Positions 57,933 through 64,000 of a stretch of DNA of 64,000 nucleotides are shown here, one piece after another. The DNA is taken from contig NZ_RWKI01000020.1 of the NCBI RefSeq assembly GCF_003984645.1, forward strand, positions 1-64,000, written 5' to 3'. Both the position numbers and the translations under genes were made by a program. This stretch comes from Variovorax sp. MHTC-1. Lineage in GTDB: Bacteria > Pseudomonadota > Gammaproteobacteria > Burkholderiales > Burkholderiaceae_C. The notes below the pieces were generated by a model. The model did not search any database and was not told the origin of the DNA. It was given only the letters and a program-made list of their open reading frames with translations. Positions within the stretch are counted from its first letter, which is position 1; each line of letters begins with the position of its first letter.

Positions 57933-58646
57933 ATGAGCACCCCCCAACTCCTGATGATCGAAGACGACGCCCGCCTGGCGCAAATGGTGGGCGAGTACCT
58001 CACCCAGTCGGGCTTCGGCTTCAGCCACGCCGCCGACGGCGCCAGCGGGCTCGAGCTGCTGCAGCAGCGCTCGCCCGACCTCGTGATCCTCGACCTGATG
58101 CTGCCGGACACCGACGGCCTCGAAGTCTGCCGCCGGATCCGGGCCCTGCCCAACGGGCTGGCCAAGGTATCGGTGCTGATGCTGACCGCCAAGGGCGACC
58201 CGATGGATCGCATCATCGGCCTGGAGATCGGCGCCGACGACTACCTGCCCAAGCCCTTCGAGCCGCGCGAACTGCTGGCGCGCATCCGCGCCGTGCTGCG
58301 CCGCCGCAGCGAAACCACGAGCGAGGCGGCGGCCGCCACCGTGATGCGCTTCGGCACGCTGGAGATCGACCGCAATGCGCGCACGGTCACGGTCGGCGGC
58401 GCGCCGGCGGATCTCACTTCCTACCAGTTCGACCTGCTGGTCGCGATGGCCGAGCGCGCCGGCCGCGTGCTCACGCGCGACCAGATCATGGAAGCCGTGC
58501 GCGGCCGCGAGCTCGAGGCCTTCGACCGCTCGATCGACGTGCACATGGGCCGCATCCGTGCCGCGATCGAAGTCGACGCCAAGAACCCGAAGCGCATCCT
58601 GACCGTGCGCGGCGTGGGCTACGTTTTCGCGAAGCAGCAGGACTAG
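57933..58646 (+). CDS. OmpR/PhoB-family response regulator
   Basis: 237 residues from ATG 57933. Receiver domain: Glu10/Asp11/Asp12 acidic pocket, phosphoacceptor Asp54 (LDLMLPD) and Lys107; the C-terminal winged helix (about 140-237, RAGRVLTRDQIMEAVRGRELEAFDRSIDVHMGRIR) is OmpR-like. Partner of the sensor kinase encoded 40 bp downstream. It starts 81 bp after the halogenase gene, so the KS cluster may be part of its regulon. Stimulus unknown. Confidence 0.95.
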   Translation: MSTPQLLMIEDDARLAQMVGEYLTQSGFGFSHAADGASGLELLQQRSPDLVILDLMLPDTDGLEVCRRIRALPNGLAKVSVLMLTAKGDPMDRIIGLEIGADDYLPKPFEPRELLARIRAVLRRRSETTSEAAAATVMRFGTLEIDRNARTVTVGGAPADLTSYQFDLLVAMAERAGRVLTRDQIMEAVRGRELEAFDRSIDVHMGRIRAAIEVDAKNPKRILTVRGVGYVFAKQQD

Positions 58647-58686
58647 GGGCCTGACAACACATGAATCACCCCCGCGTGAGGCCCCA

Positions 58687-59871
58687 ATGTTGATCAACCT
58701 GTACCGGCGCCACCTCTACGTCCGCGTCTGGCTGGCGGTGGTGGCCGGCGTCGTCATTCTCACGCTCACCGCCAACTGGATCGTGCGCGAGGCGGCCCAG
58801 AACGAGCGCGAGCGGCTGTCGGCCGTGCCGCGCGAGGTGGTGGTGCTCAACAACCAGGAGCGCGCCATCGGCACCGGAAGCGCCGTGCGCGTGCCCGGCC
58901 AGGGGCTCGAATTCGACGTGACGCTCGAGGACGGCCGTGCGATGTCGCTGCGCGTGGCGCCGCGCCCGCGCCAGAGCGGCACCAGCGGCCTGGCGGCCTG
59001 GCGCACGCCCTTCGGGCTGGGCTGGATGGTCGCGCTGGTCGGCGTCGCGGTGGCGCTGGGCGTCTACCCGATCGTGCGCCGGCTCACCAAACGGCTCGAA
59101 GCGCTGCAGCGCGGCGTGCAGCGCTGGGGCGAAGGAGACTTGTCGGTGCGCGTCGCCGAAGAAGGGCAGGACGAAGTGGCCGATCTTTCCAATCGATTCA
59201 ACGGGGCGGCCGCCCGCATCGAGCAGCTGGTGCGTTCGCACAAGTCGCTGCTGGCCAATGCCTCGCACGAGCTGCGCTCGCCGCTCACGCGCATCCGCAT
59301 GGGGCTGGAACTGATGGGCGAGCGGCCGAGCGAGGCCGCGCGCGTGGAGATTGCGCGCAACATCGCCGAGCTCGACCAGCTCATCGACGAGATCCTGCTC
59401 GCGAGCCGGCTCGACGCCAAGGAAGCCGACATGGGCACCATCGAGACGGTGGACCTCACCGGCCTGGCGGCCGAAGAGTGCGCGCGCGTCGACGCCGAGC
59501 TCGACGTGGCCGAAGACGCGAGCAGCGCCGCGCTGACGGTACGCGGCGTGCCCCGCCTGCTGCGCCGCGCGATCCGCAACCTGCTCGAGAACGCGCGGCG
59601 CTACGGAGCCGGCGAGATCAGTGTCCAGCTCGACAGCACCAGCAACGCCGCCGAGATCCGCGTCAACGACCGCGGCCCCGGCGTGCCGGCGGCGCTGCGC
59701 GAGCGTATCTTCGAGCCCTTCTACCGGCTGCCGGGCGCAAGCGAGCGCAACGGCGGCGTGGGCCTCGGCCTCGCACTGGTCAAATCGATCACCGAGCGCC
59801 ACGGCGGCAGCGTGCGCTGCGAAGACCGGCCGGGCGGCGGCGCCAGCTTCGTGATCGCTTTGCCGAACTAG
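58687..59871 (+). CDS. Membrane sensor histidine kinase
   Basis: 394 residues: TM1 (about 12-31), a periplasmic sensor segment of about 75 residues, TM2 (about 111-130), HAMP, HisKA with His194 (NASHELRSPLTR), and HATPase with N-box NLLENARRYG, G1 DRGPGVP and GVGLGLALVKSI. Phosphorylates the response regulator encoded just upstream. The stop codon is inside the terminal arm of the 272-bp element that follows. Confidence 0.95.
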   Translation: MLINLYRRHLYVRVWLAVVAGVVILTLTANWIVREAAQNERERLSAVPREVVVLNNQERAIGTGSAVRVPGQGLEFDVTLEDGRAMSLRVAPRPRQSGTSGLAAWRTPFGLGWMVALVGVAVALGVYPIVRRLTKRLEALQRGVQRWGEGDLSVRVAEEGQDEVADLSNRFNGAAARIEQLVRSHKSLLANASHELRSPLTRIRMGLELMGERPSEAARVEIARNIAELDQLIDEILLASRLDAKEADMGTIETVDLTGLAAEECARVDAELDVAEDASSAALTVRGVPRLLRRAIRNLLENARRYGAGEISVQLDSTSNAAEIRVNDRGPGVPAALRERIFEPFYRLPGASERNGGVGLGLALVKSITERHGGSVRCEDRPGGGASFVIALPN

Positions 59872-60139
59872 GGCCTGCTAACGCTATTTGCGGGGTCGCG
59901 AAGGCCTGCCAGGGCGGGCCAATCAAGGCGCGCGACGCCGTGCGTGCGTCGGCACGCACAAGGAGCGCAACGCCGAGTGGCGCGCCCTGGCAGGCCTTCC
60001 CTCCGGGTTGCCCAGCCAAGGGGCCGTCTGCGGCGTTGCCCGCGCTTGCAAGGCGCAAGCCTTGCTGCGCACGGGCGCCTTGCATCCAGCCCCTTGGCTG
60101 GGCAACGCGATCCCCGCAAATAGCGTTAACAGGCCCTAG
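59868..60139. repeat. 272-bp Y-shaped inverted-repeat element
   Basis: Outer arms 59868-59900 and 60106-60139 are reverse complements with one substitution and one single-base indel. Between them sit two further palindromes: 59901-59916 with 59983-59998 (perfect 16 bp) and 60007-60024 with 60089-60106 (perfect 18 bp). The layout folds as a three-way junction. The left arm includes the sensor kinase stop codon. No ORF that looks real lies inside, so I regard it as a MITE-like or other non-coding repeat. Confidence 0.85.
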
Positions 60140-60193
60140 GCCCCCCGGCTTTTCACTGCGCTTCGCTCCGTGTAACTTCACCCCCCGAGGGGC
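60140..60193 (+). repeat. Interspersed C/G-tract palindromic repeat, third site
   Basis: GCCCCCCGG, then a CACTGCGCTTCGCTCCGTG-type palindromic centre, then a CCCCCCGAGGGGC hairpin, the same layout as the tandem repeats at 14784-14939. Downstream, at 60211-60234, a perfect 10-bp hairpin CCAAGGCTGC-CCGC-GCAGCCTTGG is visible. The whole 59872-60371 gap holds repeat DNA and no gene; from 60235 to 60371 I see nothing but GC-rich sequence and the ligase gene leader. Confidence 0.6.
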
Positions 60194-60371
60194 TGAGGTC
60201 CGCGGCTCCAAGGCTGCCCGCGCAGCCTTGGACGGACCGAAGGGCTGCCGCTTCTGGCGGTTGCACGTGGGCGCGGCCGCCTTGGGGCGGCCCGGCGGCG
60301 GCCGCAGGCTGGCCGACCAAGTCAGGAAAGGTCAGGAAACGGTGCGGCGGCGGCACCTAAAATCCGCCCCC

Positions 60372-61631
60372 ATGCAGAGATCGCAACTCGTCCGCCCCGC
60401 AGCCATGTTCTGGGGGCTGACGGTGTTCATGCCGGTCGGCGTCCCCTACCTTGCCTTTTTTTTGCTGCTGGTTGCGCTGTTCGCGGCCGGCGGCTGGCGC
60501 GAACGCGCCGTCCGCCTGCGCAGCAACCCGCTGTGGTGGCCGGTCATCGCCTACGTGGTGTGGACGCTGGTGGTGCTCGCGTTCGGGCCCCACTACCCGC
60601 AAACGCCGTCGAACCTGGTGCACGGACTGCGCATCGCGGCCACGCTGCTGATGGCGCTGTCGCTCACGCGCGAGGAGGCGCTGTGGGCGCTGCGCGGCTT
60701 CCTGCTGATGGCGCTGGCGAACATCGTGCTCATCGCGACATCCCATGCGTTCGGCTTCCAGGTCCCGGAGGCCTGGCGCGGCGTGGTGATGCCGGTCGGA
60801 AACAAGTCCATCAGCAACGCCCTGCTGTTCACCGTCGTGGGTGCGACGGCGGCCGTGTTCGGGCTGGCGGCACTGTCGGAACGCCATCGCTGGCAGGCCG
60901 TACCCGCATTCGCGATCACGCTGGCCGTGGTGGTGATCATCTTCTTCAAGCTGGATTCGCGCACCTCGCTGCTGGCCATGCTGCTGGTCATTCCGGCGGC
61001 CTGTCTTCACCAGTGGCGGCGCAGGCTCGGCGTGCTCTCGCTTGCCATGGTGCTGGGCGCAGCGGTCGTGGCCGCGGGCCTTTGGAGTTCGCCAGCCGTG
61101 CAGCGGAAGTTCGAGCTCGGCGTGCACGAGCTGGAGCAGGCGCAAGGCGGCGCGGTGTCCGAAGGCAGCTGGGTGGTGCGCTATTACATGTACCGCGACA
61201 CGGGGCGCATGATCATCGACCGGCCGTTCGCCGGCTGGGGCATCGGCGGCTGGACCGAGCAGTGGCACCTGCGCGGCCCCAAGCTGCTGGCCGACTACAA
61301 CATGCCGCACAACGACTTCCTGTGGATGGGCTCGCAGGCCGGCATCCCGGGCGCGCTGAGCCTGCTCCTCATCATCCTGACCGGCATCTGGCTGGCCTGG
61401 CGCCGCGACGACCTGATCGGACGCTACGCTTTCGTCGCGCAGCTGATCCTCTTGATCGCCACCAACGCAAACTCGGCACTGCGCGATGCGCAGATCGGGC
61501 TCAGCCTGCTGTGGGTGGCGGCGATCTACCTGCGGCTCGCGCAGGAGCCGGGCGATTCATGGCGCGGGCTGATCCCGCGCCGCGATGCGCTCGCTCTCAG
61601 TGGCGATGCGCCACGACCTCGCCCGCTTTGA
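60372..61631 (+). CDS. O-antigen ligase-type polytopic membrane protein
   Basis: 419 residues with about ten membrane helices and a large periplasmic loop near residues 265-330. The loop motif HNDFLWMGSQAGIPGAL matches the Wzy_C signature shared by O-antigen ligases (WaaL), polymerases and PglL-type protein O-glycosyltransferases. Which of these it is cannot be settled. Start ATG 60372, the first in the frame after repeat DNA. The 3' end overlaps the convergent zinc-finger gene by 35 bp. Confidence 0.85.
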   Translation: MQRSQLVRPAAMFWGLTVFMPVGVPYLAFFLLLVALFAAGGWRERAVRLRSNPLWWPVIAYVVWTLVVLAFGPHYPQTPSNLVHGLRIAATLLMALSLTREEALWALRGFLLMALANIVLIATSHAFGFQVPEAWRGVVMPVGNKSISNALLFTVVGATAAVFGLAALSERHRWQAVPAFAITLAVVVIIFFKLDSRTSLLAMLLVIPAACLHQWRRRLGVLSLAMVLGAAVVAAGLWSSPAVQRKFELGVHELEQAQGGAVSEGSWVVRYYMYRDTGRMIIDRPFAGWGIGGWTEQWHLRGPKLLADYNMPHNDFLWMGSQAGIPGALSLLLIILTGIWLAWRRDDLIGRYAFVAQLILLIATNANSALRDAQIGLSLLWVAAIYLRLAQEPGDSWRGLIPRRDALALSGDAPRPRPL

Positions 61632-61803
61632 GGCGGTACACCGTGCCGCAATAGGGGCACTTGGACTCGCCGGTGCGCGCGACGTCGAGGTACACCTTGG
61701 GGTGCGCGCTCCACAGCTTCATGTCGGCCTTGGGGTTGGGGCAGAACACGCCGCCCTGGTGGTTCAGGTCCGTGGCCAGCAGTTCGATCACAGCGTTGGA
61801 CAT
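61597..61803 (-). CDS. Small zf-CHCC zinc-finger protein
   Basis: 68 residues with the CHCC motif: Cys21, His34, Cys49 and Cys52 (VFCPNP, SAHPKVYLD, KCPYCGTVYR), as in the NDUFS6-like domain. These small proteins bind zinc; role unknown. It lies just 4 bp downstream of ilvE on the same strand and probably shares its transcript. Confidence 0.9.
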   Translation of the reverse strand: MSNAVIELLATDLNHQGGVFCPNPKADMKLWSAHPKVYLDVARTGESKCPYCGTVYRLKAGEVVAHRH

Positions 61804-61807
61804 CTCG

Positions 61808-62743
61808 TCAGACCTTCGTGAGCCAGTGGGCGTATTTGGGATTGCGGCCGTTCACGATGTCGAAGAAGGCGCTCTGGATTTTTTCGGTGACGGGCCCGCG
61901 CGAGCCGATGCCGATCTCGATGCGGTCGAGCTCGCGGATCGGCGTCACTTCGGCCGCGGTGCCGGTGAAGAAGGCTTCCTCGGCGATGTAGACCTCGTCG
62001 CGCGTGATGCGCTTTTGCACCACCTCGATGCCGAGATCCTTGCAGATGTGCAGGATGGTGTTGCGCGTGATGCCGTTGAGCGCACCGGCCGACAGGTCGG
62101 GCGTGTAGACCACGCCGCCCTTGACCACGAAGATGTTCTCGCCCGCGCCCTCGGAGACGAAGCCGCTCGCATCGAGCAGCAGCGCCTCGTCGTAGCCGTC
62201 GTCCAGCGCCTCCATGTTGGCGAGGATCGAGTTGCTGTAGTTGCTGACCGCCTTGGCCTGCGTCATCGTGATGTTGACGTGGTGGCGCGTGTAGCTCGAG
62301 GTCTTGACGCGGATGCCGCGCTTCAGGCCCTCGTCGCCCAGGTAGGCACCCCAGGCCCAGGCCGCGACCATGGCGTGGATGCGGTTGCCCTTGGGGCTGA
62401 CGCCGAGCTTCTCCGAGCCGATCCACACCAGGGGGCGCAGGTAGCAGCTCTCGAGCTTGTTCTCGCGCACCACCTGCTTCTGGGCCTCGTTGAGCTGCTC
62501 GGGCGAGAACGGGATCTTCATGCGCAGGATCTTGGCGCTGTTGAACAGGCGCTCGGTGTGCTCGGCCAGGCGGAAGATCGCGGTGCCGTTGACGGTCTTG
62601 TAGGCCCGCACCCCCTCGAAAGCGCCGCAGCCGTAGTGCAGCGTGTGGCTCAGCACGTGGATCTTGGCGTCGCGCCAGTCCACGAGATCGCCGTCCATCC
62701 AGATCTTGCCGTCACGGTCGTCCAATGCGGGGAGCGCGCTCAT
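61808..62743 (-). CDS. ilvE: Branched-chain amino acid aminotransferase
   Basis: 311 residues from ATG 62743. PLP-dependent class IV transaminase for the last step of Val, Leu and Ile synthesis. The PLP lysine is in TQAKAVSNYSNS; SYTRHHVNITMTQAKAVSNY and EALLLDASGFVSEGAGENIF are typical. Divergent from rdgC by 120 bp; this gap contains TCGCAA-AAGC-TTGCGA, a palindrome with no assigned role. Confidence 0.96.
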   Translation of the reverse strand: MSALPALDDRDGKIWMDGDLVDWRDAKIHVLSHTLHYGCGAFEGVRAYKTVNGTAIFRLAEHTERLFNSAKILRMKIPFSPEQLNEAQKQVVRENKLESCYLRPLVWIGSEKLGVSPKGNRIHAMVAAWAWGAYLGDEGLKRGIRVKTSSYTRHHVNITMTQAKAVSNYSNSILANMEALDDGYDEALLLDASGFVSEGAGENIFVVKGGVVYTPDLSAGALNGITRNTILHICKDLGIEVVQKRITRDEVYIAEEAFFTGTAAEVTPIRELDRIEIGIGSRGPVTEKIQSAFFDIVNGRNPKYAHWLTKV

Positions 62744-62863
62744 GTTCTTTGTCCTTTGGGGAAGGGGGTATGTCGCAAAAGCTTGCGATTTTACGGCGGT
62801 GACCGACTTCGTCCCGCCGACAATGCACGGCTTTGCCAATCAGCCAGAAAAGGGTTCGTTTCA

Positions 62864-63835
62864 GTGTCCGTCTTCAAGAACGTCATCGTCTACCGCATCG
62901 AAGCATCGTGGTCGCAGTCGCACGGCGAGGTCGAGCAGGCCCTCGACCCGCTGCGCTTCGTCCCCTGCGGACCTTCGCAGGAAAAGTCCGCCGGCTGGGT
63001 CGAGCCCCGCGGCGAGGAACACGGCCCGCTGGTCGAATCCATCGGCGGCCAGTGGCTGCTCGAATACATGATCGAAAGCAAGACGCTGCCGGCTTCGGTG
63101 GTTCGCCGAAAGGTCGAGGAGCGCGCCGCGCAGATCGAGGCCACCACCGGCCGCAAGCCGGGCAAGAAGGAGAAGAAGGAGCTCAAGGAAGACGTCACGC
63201 ACGAGCTGCTGCCGCTGGCCTTCACGCGCCATGCGCGCATCGCGGTGTGGATCGACCCGGCCGCCCGCCGGCTGGTGGTGAATGCGAGCAACGTGGCGCG
63301 CGCCGACGAGGTGGTGACCAGCCTGGTGAAGGCGCTCGAAGGCTTTGCCGTGGCGCAGATCAACACGCAGGTCGAGCCGGCCGTGGCCATGTCGGACTGG
63401 CTCTCGACCCAGGAGCCGCCGGCCGGCTTCACCATCGACCGCGAGTGCGAGCTCAAGGCCAGCGACGAGTCGAAGGCCGTGGTGCGCTACGCCAAGCACC
63501 CGCTCGATATCGAGGAGGTGCGCCAGCACATCGCCGACGGCAAGCGCCCGACCCGGCTCGCGATGACCTGGGACGACCGCGTGTCCTTCGAGCTGACCGA
63601 GGGCCTGCAGCTGCGCAAGATCGTGTTTCTCGAAGGCACGCTCGACGATGCGCCGGCCTCGGGCAAGGAAGACAACTTCGATGCCGATGCGGCGATCGCG
63701 ACCGGCGAGCTCGGCCAGCTGGTGCCGGAGCTGATCGAGGCGCTGGGCGGGGAGATGAAGCTGGGCGCGGCGGCGGATGCGGCGCCTGCGCAATCCAAGG
63801 CCGAAGAGCTCGCCGACGAATCGGCGCCGTTTTAG
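62864..63835 (+). CDS. rdgC: Recombination-associated protein RdgC
   Basis: 323 residues from GTG 62864, MSVFKNVIVYRI. RdgC is a ring-shaped, non-specific dsDNA-binding protein that restrains RecA. Typical features: MIESKTLPASVVRRKVEER, GRKPGKKEKKELKEDVTHELLP and a final region DAAIATGELGQLVPELIEALGGEM. The start codon choice rests on AGGG upstream and the family's length (about 300). The open frame extends upstream in antisense to ilvE. Confidence 0.95.
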   Translation: MSVFKNVIVYRIEASWSQSHGEVEQALDPLRFVPCGPSQEKSAGWVEPRGEEHGPLVESIGGQWLLEYMIESKTLPASVVRRKVEERAAQIEATTGRKPGKKEKKELKEDVTHELLPLAFTRHARIAVWIDPAARRLVVNASNVARADEVVTSLVKALEGFAVAQINTQVEPAVAMSDWLSTQEPPAGFTIDRECELKASDESKAVVRYAKHPLDIEEVRQHIADGKRPTRLAMTWDDRVSFELTEGLQLRKIVFLEGTLDDAPASGKEDNFDADAAIATGELGQLVPELIEALGGEMKLGAAADAAPAQSKAEELADESAPF

Positions 63836-63851
63836 AGTCTGTTGACGGGCC

Positions 63852-64000
63852 CTAGACCGGCGGACGCAGCGCGTCGGCCGCGCCGGGCTTGACGGCATCG
63901 GCGCTCGGCGCGTCGGCCTGGTCCGGCTCCTCGTCGGGCACCTCGGGCCGCACCAGCTTCCACTCCGTCAGCTTGCCGTTCGCGAAGGTGGCGTCGACCC
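63852..64000 (-). CDS. C-terminal end of a hypothetical protein (partial)
   Basis: The window's end holds the last 49 codons of a minus-strand gene ending ADALRPPV and stop TAG (63852-63854). The readable part begins VDATFANGKLTEWKLVR, then an acidic, Pro/Ala-rich tail. It could be an outer-membrane lipoprotein or a BamE-like domain but too little is visible to say. Truncated by the window edge. Confidence 0.55.
   Translation of the reverse strand, partial: VDATFANGKLTEWKLVRPEVPDEEPDQADAPSADAVKPGAADALRPPV

Noticed and set aside
1..64000. CRISPR arrays, tRNA or rRNA genes, IS elements, prophage
   Set aside because: No spaced direct repeats of CRISPR type, no tRNA-like or rRNA sequence, no transposase, integrase or phage protein was recognised on either strand.

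Overview
The window looks like chromosomal DNA of a high-GC betaproteobacterium of the order Burkholderiales, most likely Comamonadaceae and quite possibly Variovorax. The call rests on the protein style (Bug/TctC solute receptors, DUF4148-like exported proteins, abundant LysR regulators, an MreBCD-PBP2 block beside gatCAB) and on C-tract/G-tract palindromic repeats that I associate with that family. No rRNA, tRNA, CRISPR array, IS transposase or phage gene was seen. The species was not determined.

Layout. 1-3.4 kb: str operon rpsL-rpsG-fusA (minus) with a clear promoter. 3.4-7.2 kb: minus-strand run hemJ, VanZ-like protein, [2Fe-2S] ferredoxin, alpha/beta hydrolase, D,D-carboxypeptidase. 7.2-7.5 kb: a strong candidate small RNA. 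7.5-9.7 kb: hemB and a CorA-type transporter. 9.7-11.8 kb: two paralogous small exported proteins sharing an upstream motif, and a LysR gene. 11.8-14.8 kb: three-gene hydrolase/isomerase operon and a divergent SDR. 14.8-20 kb: tandem repeat, marC, phosphoesterase, and a Mla/Ttg2-like lipid transport operon carrying a PqiC-like lipoprotein. 20-35 kb: accessory catabolism, namely a GMC oxidoreductase, a seven-gene operon joining a polyamine-type ABC importer to a three-subunit HcnABC-like dehydrogenase, IclR and LysR regulators, an ALDH7-type semialdehyde dehydrogenase, a TPP enzyme and an orphan amino-acid receptor. 35-43 kb: mreB-mreC-mreD-mrdA (minus) divergent from gatC-gatA-gatB. 43-51 kb: pyrE, exonuclease III, a LysR/monooxygenase/Bug catabolic set, an SDR that appears internally deleted, and an epimerase. 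51-54 kb: M48 peptidase, AmpG permease, FitAB/VapBC toxin-antitoxin. 54-60 kb: ketoacyl synthase, half-size ketoacyl synthase (chain length factor), flavin-dependent halogenase-type enzyme, then a two-component system and a 272-bp Y-shaped inverted-repeat element. 60-64 kb: O-antigen-ligase-type membrane protein, zinc-finger protein, ilvE, rdgC and the end of one more gene.

Working together. Lipid transport, peptidoglycan elongation (MreBCD/PBP2), carboxypeptidase and AmpG recycling make the window rich in envelope functions. The 21.7-33.7 kb block reads as uptake plus oxidation of an amine or imino acid: the importer brings it in, the flavo-iron-sulfur dehydrogenase oxidises it, and the ALDH7 enzyme oxidises the resulting semialdehyde. 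The most unusual coding block is the orphan KS/CLF/halogenase trio, which lacks an acyl carrier protein and tailoring enzymes. The most unusual non-coding items are the candidate sRNA, the Y-shaped element, the 23-bp palindrome containing two stop codons, and the repeat family.
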